Source of the DNA: Acidobacteriaceae bacterium
GTDB lineage: Bacteria > Acidobacteriota > Terriglobia > Terriglobales > Acidobacteriaceae
Direction of reading: 5' to 3'
Length of the DNA stretch: 64,000 bases
Assembly: GCA_003134995.1 (NCBI GenBank)
Contig: PLDC01000019.1
Location: forward strand, 654,517 to 718,516
Below, piece after piece: positions 19,341-28,774 of the stretch (position 1 is the first letter of the stretch; every line of letters begins with the position of its first letter). Position numbers and translations under genes: made by a program. The notes under the pieces were generated by a model. That model did no database searches, was not told the origin of the DNA, and was given only the letters and a program-made list of their open reading frames with translations.

Positions 19341-19435
19341 TCCTAGCTCTTAGCCTTTAGCTCTTAGCTCAAGCCTGAACCCAACGGAAACCCTTTGGGG
19401 TTCAAGCTAAGAGCTAAAAGCTAATGGCTAAAGGC
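19341..19435. repeat. large imperfect inverted repeat between DUF1800 and DUF1501 genes
   Basis: Left arm 19341-19382 and right arm 19398-19435 are both built from 'agctcttag/tttagct' stutters and are complementary over about 27 bases with a short loop. The repeat starts directly at the DUF1800 stop and covers the DUF1501 ribosome binding site region. It could tune expression of the downstream gene. Confidence 0.6.
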
Positions 19436-19436
19436 T

Positions 19437-21698
19437 TTATCTTCTCTGAAACTCCGGCGAACCCAACAGCAGTCCGGACATTGTGTTTGCATCTGGAGAA
19501 CGCTGGGAATCGCCGGGCTTGCTCTTATTATCTTGTTTCGGTTGCCCGTTATTCTTCTTTGCTGCGGCGTTCTTTGCCGCTTCGATCTTTGCCGCCTCGA
19601 TCTGCACCGTGATCGAATTGTGCGTCTGCTGGGATACTCCTCCTGCGATCAGGCTGGTCTCGAGCGTTGCTAGCGTCAAGTTCGCATCCGGCGGATCGGC
19701 GCTGCTTCCCGTGAGTTGCGCCGCATCCGTTTTCACGCCTTTGATCTTGCCGCTAGTCAATGCTAGAGCAAAATTCATGCGGTTGAGCAGGGCCGAGGTG
19801 CTCACCCAGGTGTCCGCCTTCATGGAATAGCCGGTCGGAGGCTGCGCGCCGTAAAGCGGCATGCCCATGTTGTTGAGTTGCCGTGTGAGCGGCACAGCAT
19901 CGTCAATCTCCGCGCCAGTGGCTCGCACCGCGGAGGCCACAAATTCAAGAGGCGTTTTTACTTTCGCGCGGTAGGTTGCGTCATCCCAAAATTCAGGCGA
20001 GTGGAACAATGTGTCGAGCACTTCGCGGATGTCGCCTTTCTTCTTCAAAAAAGTTTTCGCCATGCGATCCACCAGAGCCGGCGGGGGATCGTCCGAAACA
20101 AATCGCTCTGCCAGCTTCAGCGAAATAAAATGCGCTGTCAGCGGACTCGTTGCCAGCCGGTGCAGCACTTCCAGACCCTCGTCTTCGCCCTTGGGCTTGA
20201 TCTTGTGTCCCAAAACATACTTCGGGCCGGGTTCATGCATGCGTAGATCGAATTTGAAGCTGCCGCCGTGCGCCGGGTCGTCGATGGTCCATCCTGAAAA
20301 AACTTTGGCGACCTCGGTCACATCGCGCTGCGAATAGCCGCCGTTCACGCTAAGTGTGTGTAGCTCCAGCAACTCGCGGCCGTAATTTTCATTGAGGCCA
20401 GGCGTACTCTTACCAGCCTTTGGCTTAACAATTTGATAGCGCACGTAGGGACTGGGATGCTCCGGAATTCCCAAAGCCTTCGCCGAGAACGGACCCACGC
20501 TCAGCCAGTTATCTAGGTAATACAACATCGCGGGACTCTTCGCTGTGGCCACGAGCAGGTCTTCGAACTTGCCGAGCGCATGCGCGCGAATCACGTCGCG
20601 CTCATAGCTGGTCAGCATCAGGCGGTCGAGTCCCTTGTCTACAAATACGTTGAAGTGGTTAAACCAGAAATCGGTCATCACCTCTTCAAACTGGCGCTGG
20701 CTGTAGATGGCGCGCAGAAGTTTCGCTTGCGCCAGTTCGCCCGTGACCACGCCCGCCGGGTTGTTCATGGCGAGCAAAGTTTCTTTTTGCTTTGGATTCA
20801 GACCTTCGAGCAGCTCGGGAGCCTTTCCCCCGCGCAGAGAGTCGGCAACCGCGACCTGCGCCTCGATTGGCATGCCGAGAATTTTCTTGAAACGCTCGTC
20901 CGGCGATAGGCTCGGAAGTTGCTGGAGTTCGAGGTCGGCGTAAAGTGCCTGCTCGTGCAGGCGCGCCTGCTGTTTTTCTTCGCGCGTCAGCTTCGCCGGC
21001 TTCGGTGAGGGAGCCATGGTTGCGTCGTTGGCTGTGCTGGAAGTCATGGAATCTGTTGTTGCCGCTGCTCCGTTTGCTGCCCCGCTCATTGAAGCACTGT
21101 TCATTGCGCCGCTTGCTGCGGAGCCGTCCGCGCTTCCGGCGCCGTCTGACGCGGCGTTCGCCGCCATCTCTGATTTTTCAGCGGGCGCACTGCTGATTTT
21201 TTCTGGCGCGGTAGCAGCGGTGACGCTCTTGCCAGCTTCTTCTTTTTTCTTTTCTTTTTTCTCTTCTTGTCGCGCGAGTTGCACCTGGTAAACCGCGCGC
21301 CGTGCCGGATCTGACGGCATACTCCGCTTACCGTTCCGCACCTGGTTAATCGCCTGGCCGTCGGGGAAGTCCTCGGCAATTTCTTTCGCGCTCATGCGCA
21401 GCGTGCGGAGCGGCTCCAGGCGCGCATCGAGCGCGCTGTCGTCAATCTTTTTGGGATGCAACTGAAGGTCAATCCACTGGTCAACGCCCATTGCCATAAC
21501 CTGCTGCACATCGCCGGGGCGCGGACCGAAAGTGAGTCGATTCAGCGCGTGCAAAGCGCGTCTCTGAGCAGTGTCGTTGGGACTCGATGCTTGCTGGTCC
21601 TCGTCTTTGTCTTTTTTTCCCGCGAGCACCTGCGAAACCGTACACGCCAGGCTGAAGCAGACGAGAAGGATGACGAACTTCGCGCGGCCCAAACGCAT
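19437..21698 (-). CDS. secreted DUF1800 protein
   Basis: A 753-residue protein with a signal peptide (KFVILLVCFSLACTVSQVLA) after which lysine- and glutamate-rich sequence begins. DUF1800 landmarks are present: HALNRLTFGPRPGDV, MTDFWFNHFNVFVDKG, NENYGRELLELHTLSVNGGY, DVTEVAKVFSGWTI and LAERFVSDDPP. Residues about 150-235 are a low-complexity insert (EEKKEKKKEEAGK, then Ala/Ser/Thr/Met repeats) not typical of the family, probably a flexible linker. Function unknown. The start at 21698 has a ttggag box. Paired with DUF1501 downstream. Confidence 0.88.
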   Translation of the reverse strand: MRLGRAKFVILLVCFSLACTVSQVLAGKKDKDEDQQASSPNDTAQRRALHALNRLTFGPRPGDVQQVMAMGVDQWIDLQLHPKKIDDSALDARLEPLRTLRMSAKEIAEDFPDGQAINQVRNGKRSMPSDPARRAVYQVQLARQEEKKEKKKEEAGKSVTAATAPEKISSAPAEKSEMAANAASDGAGSADGSAASGAMNSASMSGAANGAAATTDSMTSSTANDATMAPSPKPAKLTREEKQQARLHEQALYADLELQQLPSLSPDERFKKILGMPIEAQVAVADSLRGGKAPELLEGLNPKQKETLLAMNNPAGVVTGELAQAKLLRAIYSQRQFEEVMTDFWFNHFNVFVDKGLDRLMLTSYERDVIRAHALGKFEDLLVATAKSPAMLYYLDNWLSVGPFSAKALGIPEHPSPYVRYQIVKPKAGKSTPGLNENYGRELLELHTLSVNGGYSQRDVTEVAKVFSGWTIDDPAHGGSFKFDLRMHEPGPKYVLGHKIKPKGEDEGLEVLHRLATSPLTAHFISLKLAERFVSDDPPPALVDRMAKTFLKKKGDIREVLDTLFHSPEFWDDATYRAKVKTPLEFVASAVRATGAEIDDAVPLTRQLNNMGMPLYGAQPPTGYSMKADTWVSTSALLNRMNFALALTSGKIKGVKTDAAQLTGSSADPPDANLTLATLETSLIAGGVSQQTHNSITVQIEAAKIEAAKNAAAKKNNGQPKQDNKSKPGDSQRSPDANTMSGLLLGSPEFQRR

Positions 21699-21838
21699 GA
21701 GGACTCCAAGGGAAAACGACGGACTCTCCTTATTATCAACCCGAAGGGAAGGAAAAGGTTGCTGCCCGTGATTACCAAAGACAGCAGGTTCTAAAGGACT
21801 TAGGAGCTAGAAGCCGGGAGCTAGAGGCTAGGAGCTGA

Positions 21839-23143
21839 CTAGGTTAAGTACATCTTGCCGCGGGAAACTTTATGCTGCAAAGTCGCGGCCAACTGATCAA
21901 CGTCCGCCGGACCAAGATTGACCGTCATGTGATCGGAGACGAGCGGAGTTCGATTGCTGCCCACGGCATCGCGCCGCACCTGGATCAGCAAGGCATGCAC
22001 GACGTTGGGATCGTATTTTTGCGGGGCCATGCGGACCAGATCGCTCAGCGCGCTCCCCAGCGAAAGCGATTCGCGATAAGGACGCACGCTGGTCATCGCG
22101 TCGAAAGTATCGGCCAGCGCCATGATGCGCACGGGCAGCGGCAGATCGTCGCCGCCGATCGCGTCAGGATAACCGGAGCCGTCGCTGCGCTCGTGATGCC
22201 AGCGCACCGCTTCGTGAATTTTCGGCCACGGAAATTGCACGCTGCTCACAATCTGATGGCCGACCACGGTGTGGTCCGCCATCTCGCGAAACTCCTCGGG
22301 ATTCAACGCTCCCGGCTTGCTGAACAGACGGCGGTCAACCGCGACTTTTCCAATGTCGTGAAGATATCCGGCGCTGCGCAGCGCTGCGACTTCGCTGGCA
22401 TCGACGCCCATGGCCTCGCCGATCGCAGCGGCATAGCGGCCCACGCGCAGCGAGTGGCCGTGAATGTTCACGTGCTTCACATCAATTGCGGTGGCGAACG
22501 CCTCGAGCGCCGTGTCATAGAAGCCGTGCAGCGAGGCCATCAGGCGCAAATTCTCAGTCACGCGCTGCGCAAGTGTTTGAGTGAGCGCATGATTCTGCAC
22601 CGCGAGGCCAATGTAGTTGCACAGCAAATCCATGGCGTCGAGTTCCGCGTCTTCATAAGGCGCGTCGCCGGGACGACGTCCCAGCGCCACAACGCCCGCC
22701 AGTTTGCCGGCGGCCTTCAACGGTGCCAGGCATTTGAAAAGTTCAGGAGCCACGTTGCCGTTGGAGCTGAGAAAGATCGAATACGTGGACGCGTTCAGCA
22801 CGATCGGCGCGCGCGCCGCGGTGAGCGCGTGCGCGTGCTTAGGCAGCAGAGGAATGAACGCGGGCTCGGGCAGCATGGCGAAGCCCTCGGCTGCGACCGA
22901 AGTCAGCATGGTGGGCTTGTCGTTGAAAACGAAAAGCGCGCCTTCGCGCGCGCCGGCAGCTTCCATGACTGCGGTGAGCATGCGGCGCGCGGTGTCGGAA
23001 AATTCGCGCTCCCCCGTGAGCTCTGGCCCCAGTTCGGAGAGAGCTTCTACGGTGCGCAACAGCCTGCGGAAATTGTTGGTCTCAACGGCCACAATAAGCG
23101 GAGCGAGAATGCTGAGCAGAATGAGCGTAGCATGCGCGAACAA
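21839..23143 (-). CDS. GAF + HD-GYP cyclic-di-GMP phosphodiesterase-type protein
   Basis: A 434-residue signalling protein. A short N-terminal hydrophobic helix (LILLSILAPLIVAV) is followed by a GAF sensor domain (about 45-185) and an HD-GYP domain (about 215-400). The HD metal site is HDIGK (about 263) and the diagnostic motif is HHERSDGSGYP (about 313-323). HD-GYP enzymes hydrolyse cyclic di-GMP. All visible metal ligands look intact. The start is TTG 23143 without a clear ribosome site, so the N-terminus is uncertain. It lies beside the polysaccharide genes, which cyclic di-GMP often controls. Confidence 0.88.
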   Translation of the reverse strand: MFAHATLILLSILAPLIVAVETNNFRRLLRTVEALSELGPELTGEREFSDTARRMLTAVMEAAGAREGALFVFNDKPTMLTSVAAEGFAMLPEPAFIPLLPKHAHALTAARAPIVLNASTYSIFLSSNGNVAPELFKCLAPLKAAGKLAGVVALGRRPGDAPYEDAELDAMDLLCNYIGLAVQNHALTQTLAQRVTENLRLMASLHGFYDTALEAFATAIDVKHVNIHGHSLRVGRYAAAIGEAMGVDASEVAALRSAGYLHDIGKVAVDRRLFSKPGALNPEEFREMADHTVVGHQIVSSVQFPWPKIHEAVRWHHERSDGSGYPDAIGGDDLPLPVRIMALADTFDAMTSVRPYRESLSLGSALSDLVRMAPQKYDPNVVHALLIQVRRDAVGSNRTPLVSDHMTVNLGPADVDQLAATLQHKVSRGKMYLT

Positions 23144-23250
23144 CGCGCCGCGAGAGTGGGTTGTTGGTTAGTTTGGTGCTGGCACAGTCGTGCCACCGAC
23201 GCAAATAAGTTTTGTCATGACGCGCGAGGTGTTCTCATGCGTACAAAAGT

Positions 23251-23351
23251 GTTGTCATCCCGAGCGCAAGCGAGGGATCTTGGTTCTTGCCTGCGCCATC
23301 GGTATCGTTGCCGCACATAGAAACCAAGATCCCTCGCTTCGCTCGGGATGA
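23251..23351. repeat. REP-like inverted repeat with long arms
   Basis: Arms 23251-23283 and 23320-23351 are reverse complements over 32 bases apart from one extra base; the centre is 36 bases. Ends are 'tgtcatccc'/'gggatgaca', shared with the element at 6105-6173. It lies between two minus-strand genes. Confidence 0.9.
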
Positions 23352-23405
23352 CAATTGGAAATAACGGGATGACAATTGGAAATTGGGACGGGATGACAAT
23401 TGGAA
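23342..23405. repeat. three direct 19-base copies next to the REP element
   Basis: The unit cgggatgacaattggaaat occurs at 23342, 23363 and 23387, with a decayed fourth copy near 23408. The first copy includes the right end of the inverted repeat, so the end of the REP element itself appears to have been copied. Confidence 0.9.
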
Positions 23406-23436
23406 ATAACGGGATTGGCAATGCGATCTGTTACGG

Positions 23437-24798
23437 TCAGAAATTTGTCGCGGGTTGTTGCAGTTCCTGCGATGAGGTTAGGATTTCCTCTGGAGGTTTG
23501 GTTCTGGCTACGCGGCGTTTGCGAGCGCGCTGGAGGAACGGATCTGACGCGGCGATGGTGCAGAAGACATAGAACAGGGCGGCATTGGCTGGAATCTGCA
23601 GGTTGAAGTCGACCGCGCTGTGGACCAGGATGCCGCTCAGGCCGAGCATGCACGCGAGAGTGACCGCTCCGCTGATGTCGCTCGTCCAGTGACCTATCTT
23701 CCTAATAGCCCGTCTGTAGAGCGTTACCAGAAACCACAGCATGGTTCCGAACCCGAGCAAACCCATTTCCACTAGCAGTTGCAGATAATCGTTGTGCGCT
23801 TCGTTGACGAAGAAATTTGTGTAGAAAGTTCGGAATTGTGGATAGACGACGGGAAATGTTCCTAGACCCCAGCCCAACACAGGTTTCTTGAGGAACATTG
23901 TGAGACCATCGCGGTTGATGTTATGGCGGATGTCGCTGGTGATCTCGGCGTGTGTCGAGCCTACAGTGCGCCGGAGAAGCTCAGCGCCGCCTAACCAGGT
24001 CAATAGTCCGACAACAATGACCAGGAACACTCCCACGCCTATGGCGGTGCCGAGGCCTTGTTTCTGCTTGATGAGGAGAATCGCGAGGATAAGCAGTTCA
24101 GCGATAATCGCGAGCATTCCGCCTCGCGATCCCGAAAGAAAGATTGTGCCTACCATCACTGCGGCCACGGCTGCTGCCGCTGCGCGCGTCTTGCTGGATG
24201 CCAGCTTGGTCAGCGACAGCACCAGCGGAATGGGAATCAGCATCTCCATCAATCCCGCGTAATGGTTATGGTTTACGTAGGGACCGTAGATCCAGCCTCC
24301 CATGCGGGGCTGACGAAGCCAATAGAGTTTGCCGTTGGAGGAAATTCCCTGAATCAACGCAAAGCTGGCGAGGACGGCTCCATATAGCGAAAAAATAAGT
24401 GCGAGGGTGCGGGCCTGGGAGCTTTTCAGAAGCGCTTGTCCTGCGAGGAAGCACAAGATGGCATAGGAAAAATATAAAAGCGCGAGAGACACGGTGTCGT
24501 GCGGATACGCGCTGCGATGAAAGGCGAGCTGCGAAACGACAAGCAGTCCAAATACTGCCATCGGAAGAAATAGAGGATTCCAGCGGATTCTTATTTCTCC
24601 TTCTAAAACCTGCTTCGCGATCCACACGAGAAACAAGGCGGCAGAACCAGCCTCCACTACAAAGATGGACCAGGGTTCGACCGCGCCGAATGCGACTGGG
24701 CCAAACAGGAGCAGGCCGAAAATCCCGTACAGCAGGACCGTTCCGGCTCGGGCCGCGAGTTCGTCGCGATGGTTAGTGGAGGCGCTGGTTGGGCTCAT
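23437..24798 (-). CDS. O-antigen ligase/polymerase-type membrane protein
   Basis: A 453-residue protein with about 11-12 membrane segments and a large periplasmic loop. YGPYVNHNHYAGLMEM and LSGSRGGMLA are the hallmarks of the Wzy_C (WaaL/Wzy) family, which transfers or polymerises undecaprenyl-linked glycans on the outer face of the inner membrane. Ligase and polymerase cannot be told apart here. It is the third gene of an operon with the autokinase and the TPR protein (23-base gap to the TPR gene). The C-terminus is Lys/Arg-rich and cytoplasmic. Confidence 0.85.
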   Translation of the reverse strand: MSPTSASTNHRDELAARAGTVLLYGIFGLLLFGPVAFGAVEPWSIFVVEAGSAALFLVWIAKQVLEGEIRIRWNPLFLPMAVFGLLVVSQLAFHRSAYPHDTVSLALLYFSYAILCFLAGQALLKSSQARTLALIFSLYGAVLASFALIQGISSNGKLYWLRQPRMGGWIYGPYVNHNHYAGLMEMLIPIPLVLSLTKLASSKTRAAAAAVAAVMVGTIFLSGSRGGMLAIIAELLILAILLIKQKQGLGTAIGVGVFLVIVVGLLTWLGGAELLRRTVGSTHAEITSDIRHNINRDGLTMFLKKPVLGWGLGTFPVVYPQFRTFYTNFFVNEAHNDYLQLLVEMGLLGFGTMLWFLVTLYRRAIRKIGHWTSDISGAVTLACMLGLSGILVHSAVDFNLQIPANAALFYVFCTIAASDPFLQRARKRRVARTKPPEEILTSSQELQQPATNF

Positions 24799-24821
24799 GA
24801 GATTGAATCAAATTCGATGTT

Positions 24822-26087
24822 TTAATCCCGTTTGACCACGAGGCGGAAATCGTCGACCCAGAGCTTACCACGGACGGGACTTCCCTCCGGCAATCGACGG
24901 ATGTGCAGTATCAGCAGCCTGCAATCGTCGGGCGTAGTGAATTCTCCCGTGGCAGATTTCCAGAATCCTGCCTCTTTCAGTTCGTCGCTGTCGTACAGAA
25001 TGGCCTGGTTGTACGCGTCCTGAATGGTGAAATGCGGACCGCCGGCGCCCTCGATTTCTCCATTTTTATAGTAGGCAGAAAACTGGTAGGTGGTTGCGGG
25101 CTGTACGGCAATGAATTGACGAATGCCGGCGTCAGTGACTCCAGGTCCGTCGAATGTGATCAGCAGTGAACGGTGACCGCTGTGAAAGTCGCTGGGATCC
25201 AGAGTTAGCGTGACGCTCTGCTGTTTCTCGTATTTCCAGTCGAAGCCGCCATTGAGAACATCCAGCCGGAAATCGCCGTTGACGATCAAATTATTCCTGG
25301 TGGGCAGGTAGGACGAGAGACCAAAGCGCGGCGCAGCTTGCTGCCACACCACGCGCGCTTGATCTACATCTTTATGGTCGAGGAGATATTGAAGATATGC
25401 GTAGACATAGCGAAGTTCGAAGGGCTGCGATACTTGGGAAGTGGCGATGAGCTTGTTCCACACTTTGGCGGCGGCGGCAGTCTCCTGCTTCGTCATGAGG
25501 AGTTCGAGAAATGCGATATAGGCCGGAGACTGGGCGGGAACGACGTCGCGCAAAAGCATGTCGACATCTGGATTGATGCGCCAGCAGAATTGGATTGCGA
25601 GGTTGGCCATGGAGGGTTCGCTCTCCAAAACCACGTGGAACTCTCGCAGCGCTTTTTCATCTTCGCCTTGCACAAGAAAGAAGTTGGCAGCTTCCCAGGC
25701 GACGTCGGGTGTGGTGGGATCGGCTTCAATGGCGCGTTCCAACGCCAAAGTTTGATTCGAAACGTCACCCAGCACTTGGTAGGCCGAGGCCAAATCGAAC
25801 CAGTAGCGCGCGGAATGCGGATCGAGTTGCACCGCGGCTCGGTAGGGTTCGATGGCGGCAGCGGGGTCGCGGGCTACGAGAGCGTAGTAGCGCCCTACAT
25901 GATTGCGATAGTCGGCATTCGTGGAGTCGAGACGAGCCGCGCGCTCGAGGTTTGAGAGTTGCGGACTATCCGCCAAAACGGACGCAACAAAGAGCCTGCC
26001 GGCGAGGAGCAGATAGATCAGGCAAAGCACCACTGCCGCGCCGATGGCGAGTCTTTTCCGCGAAGGAGAATTGAGAACTATTTCCAT
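24822..26087 (-). CDS. membrane-anchored TPR protein with C-terminal beta-sandwich
   Basis: A 421-residue protein. An N-terminal anchor (LAIGAAVVLCLIYLLLAGRLFV) is followed by three or more TPR units (residues about 45-150: LERAARLDSTNADYRNHVG, AIEPYRAAVQLDPHSARY, ALERAIEADPTTPDVAW). Residues about 265-421 form a carbohydrate-binding-like beta-sandwich (NLIVNGDFRLDVLNGGFDW, HSGHRSLLITFDGPG, GKLWVDDFRLV). This layout is common beside Wzc and Wzy_C genes and suggests a periplasmic scaffold for polymer assembly. It sits between them, 41 bases after the kinase gene. Confidence 0.8.
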   Translation of the reverse strand: MEIVLNSPSRKRLAIGAAVVLCLIYLLLAGRLFVASVLADSPQLSNLERAARLDSTNADYRNHVGRYYALVARDPAAAIEPYRAAVQLDPHSARYWFDLASAYQVLGDVSNQTLALERAIEADPTTPDVAWEAANFFLVQGEDEKALREFHVVLESEPSMANLAIQFCWRINPDVDMLLRDVVPAQSPAYIAFLELLMTKQETAAAAKVWNKLIATSQVSQPFELRYVYAYLQYLLDHKDVDQARVVWQQAAPRFGLSSYLPTRNNLIVNGDFRLDVLNGGFDWKYEKQQSVTLTLDPSDFHSGHRSLLITFDGPGVTDAGIRQFIAVQPATTYQFSAYYKNGEIEGAGGPHFTIQDAYNQAILYDSDELKEAGFWKSATGEFTTPDDCRLLILHIRRLPEGSPVRGKLWVDDFRLVVKRD

Positions 26088-26128
26088 TTGTCGAACTGGA
26101 AGCGCAACTACGAAACCGCAGGTATTAT

Positions 26129-28495
26129 CTACGCGGTATTGTGCGATGCCTCAGCGGAGTCCTCGGTGTCAGAGTCCTCGTCGTCATTACCGTGCGACTC
26201 GTCGTCGCGATAGTAGCGGGAATATTTTCCCTGGTATTCGTAATAGTAGTAGTAATCGGGCGAACTCAAATCGACCGCATTCAACAGCACGCCGGAAACC
26301 TTCGCATTGACTTGCATGAGGATGTCGCGAGAGCGGCGGAGCGCCTGCTTGGTAGTTTGTCCGGAGCGGATGACCAGGACGATGGCATCGGCGCGTGGCG
26401 ACAGCACAACGGCATCGGTCACAGAAAGAGTAGGAGGTGTGTCTACCACGATGTGATCGTATTGACCGCGCAGCTCCTCCAGCACCTCGCGCATATTTTG
26501 GGAGGCGAGCAGTTCGGCGGGATTCGGCGGAGGCGTTCCCGCGGGCAATATCGACAAGTTGGGCAGGATGTTGGATCGCGTGATGGTCTGTTGCAGCGTG
26601 GCGCTTCCGGTCAGGACGTTGCTGAGTCCGCTGCGAGGGCCCATGCCCAGCGTCTTATGGATACTCGGCCGCCGGAGGTCGGCATCGATCAGCAGAACTC
26701 GAATGCCTTTCTGAGCCAGCACCACAGCGCAGTTGATGCTGGTGGTCGTTTTTCCTTCCTGCGGAAGGGCGCTGGTGATCATGATCACTTTCGGTGGCGC
26801 TCCAAGGTTCGAGAGCAGCAGCGAGGTGCGCAGCGCGCGGTAGGATTCCGCCATCTGCGACTGCGGCCTGACCTGCGTGACTAATTCCACCGCTTCCTTG
26901 GACGTCGCGATTACCAATCGCTTTGCGTTCGGCCCTTCGCGCGCCGTCCTCGAGCCCAGGGGAATCATGCCGAGCGGCGGAAGGCCGGAAATCATTTGCG
27001 CCTGCTCGGTGGTGCGGACGGTGTTGTCTAATCCCTCCAGCAAGAAGGCAAGTCCCACGCCGGAGGTCAAGCCCAACATAAATGCAAAAGCGAGATTCCT
27101 CGGAATATTTGGCTCGATGGGAACCATGGGAACGCGGGCGACGTCAACAATGCGAAAGTTGTTGGATTTAAGACCGGCCGAGACGCCAGCCTCTTTCATC
27201 TTCTGCATCAGTCCTTCATACAGAGTGCGGTAGGTCTCGAGATCCCGCTTCAAGATGCTGTACTGAATAGCGCTCTCGTTGAGCTTGTTGGCCTCCTGCT
27301 TCTGTTTTTCGAGAGCATCGTGCAGCATGTTTTCGCGCTGCAGGGCCGCCATATATTGCCCGCGGATTTTGCCTGCGACCTTCCTGGTTTCCCCGAGAAT
27401 CTGCGCGTCAATTTCTTTGAGTTGAGTATTGAGTTGCGCCACTTTGGGGTACGACGGCCCGAACTGGGTGCTCAGTTCGGCCGCCTGGATCTTCACATCG
27501 GCTTCCTTGGTGCGAAGACTTTCGAGCAATCCCGAACCGGATTGCGTCCCACTCCCGGCTGCATCGAGAAGGCTGGCGGAGGACGCGATGGTGTCGGGAT
27601 CTCCCGATTGCACCAGGCGGTACACCGATTCCTTGTCCATGCGCACAGATTCCGCGGCAGTCAGCGCCTTGTTCAACTCGTCAAGTTTCTGAGTCGTGAT
27701 GTTCTGCTTTTCGTCGATGCCCAGAATTTCGTGCTCTTTCTGGTAGCGCACCAACTTTTCCTGCGAAGTCTCTACTTTCATCTGCAAGTCCACAAGTTGC
27801 TTAGAAAGCCAGTCGGAGGCCTGCATGGTGGAGTCGAAGCGCGACTTGAAATTGTTTTCGGTATAGGTGCTCATCAGGGTGTTGACAACGTGGGCCGTCA
27901 AATCCTTGTCAGGATTGCGGAACGATACCTTGATGATGTGAGTGTTGGGAGTGAGTGCGACCCTGAGATTGCCCCGGAAACCGGATAGCAAAGCAGAGGT
28001 TCGGCTGGGGTCGGTCTGCAGCGGATCGGGGGCAAGATCGAGCGCAGAGGGTAGAGGCGGCGTGTTGCCGCCGAAATCCGGCCGGCGATCCAGGCCCAGT
28101 TCCTTTACTACCTGAAGGGCGAGAAGGTCGCTCTGCAGAATCAAGACTTCGGTTTCCAGTTCGGTTGGATCGTAATAGTCGACGTTGAAAGTGGGAGAGT
28201 TGCTGAAGTTAACGAGCCCGGAATCCGGCTTGTTGATTTCGATGCTGCCGCTCGCCTCGTAAATGGGCGTCATCTTCAGGCTGGCGATGGCGACTACGGA
28301 AAAGATGGTGGCCAGGCAGGCGAGAACCGTCCACTTGCGTTTGATAAGAACGCGAATATATTCGCCGAGGGCCGATTCCTGAGAAGGCAGTTCAGGGTAA
28401 ACGCGCGCGCTGATCGGTCTGCCAAAGTCCGCACTCGCCGGCTGAATCTCGCGAATGGCGGGGTTATTGGCGGGCACGAGCGGTCCGGAATCCAT
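26129..28495 (-). CDS. polysaccharide co-polymerase with tyrosine autokinase domain (Wzc type)
   Basis: A 788-residue inner-membrane protein. A Wzz chain-length domain runs from about residue 45, with two membrane helices (about 53-72 and 465-485) flanking long periplasmic coiled coils. A BY-kinase domain follows: Walker A SALPQEGKTT (about 575), Walker A-prime LLIDADLRRP and Walker B VVDTPP. The C-terminal tyrosine cluster (SPDYYYYYEYQGKYSRYY, about 745-762) is the autophosphorylation site, followed by an acidic tail. It controls chain length and export of the polymer. The ribosome binding site is gaggag. First gene of the minus-strand operon, divergent from pseB. Confidence 0.93.
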   Translation of the reverse strand: MDSGPLVPANNPAIREIQPASADFGRPISARVYPELPSQESALGEYIRVLIKRKWTVLACLATIFSVVAIASLKMTPIYEASGSIEINKPDSGLVNFSNSPTFNVDYYDPTELETEVLILQSDLLALQVVKELGLDRRPDFGGNTPPLPSALDLAPDPLQTDPSRTSALLSGFRGNLRVALTPNTHIIKVSFRNPDKDLTAHVVNTLMSTYTENNFKSRFDSTMQASDWLSKQLVDLQMKVETSQEKLVRYQKEHEILGIDEKQNITTQKLDELNKALTAAESVRMDKESVYRLVQSGDPDTIASSASLLDAAGSGTQSGSGLLESLRTKEADVKIQAAELSTQFGPSYPKVAQLNTQLKEIDAQILGETRKVAGKIRGQYMAALQRENMLHDALEKQKQEANKLNESAIQYSILKRDLETYRTLYEGLMQKMKEAGVSAGLKSNNFRIVDVARVPMVPIEPNIPRNLAFAFMLGLTSGVGLAFLLEGLDNTVRTTEQAQMISGLPPLGMIPLGSRTAREGPNAKRLVIATSKEAVELVTQVRPQSQMAESYRALRTSLLLSNLGAPPKVIMITSALPQEGKTTTSINCAVVLAQKGIRVLLIDADLRRPSIHKTLGMGPRSGLSNVLTGSATLQQTITRSNILPNLSILPAGTPPPNPAELLASQNMREVLEELRGQYDHIVVDTPPTLSVTDAVVLSPRADAIVLVIRSGQTTKQALRRSRDILMQVNAKVSGVLLNAVDLSSPDYYYYYEYQGKYSRYYRDDESHGNDDEDSDTEDSAEASHNTA

Positions 28496-28721
28496 GCATT
28501 CTCCTCAACAAGTTTTCACACCTTTTCAGGCCGGACGGGCCGGGCTGGCAGCCGTGTCCAAAGCAGCATGTCCAAAGAAAGCCCGGCGATTCGATGGCTG
28601 GTTCATCGCTTGGAACTTTCGCACAACGGGTATGTAGCGGTTTTGCGGATATTCTAGCACCGCATGACGAGAAAACCAGTCATCAATCTGAGTAGCAGCG
28701 CTTTTGGTGCAACGTTATACC

Positions 28722-28751
28722 ATTCGCGAATATAAAAAACTCCGCTATACT
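28722..28751 (+). promoter_or_regulatory. pseB promoter with a palindrome at the -35 position
   Basis: TATACT at 28746-28751 is a good -10 for pseB (ATG 28775). The perfect palindrome ATTCGCGAAT at 28722-28731 covers the -35 position and could be an operator. It lies in the 279-base divergent region shared with the autokinase operon; nothing else gene-like is seen there. Confidence 0.45.
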
Positions 28752-28774
28752 GCGAAGGGATTGAGGCAGGTTCG

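Noticed and set aside
21872-23320. A 482-residue open frame on the plus strand
   Set aside because: It lies wholly antisense to the HD-GYP gene, is His/Arg/Gln-rich as expected from reading a GC-rich gene backwards, and has no recognisable motif.
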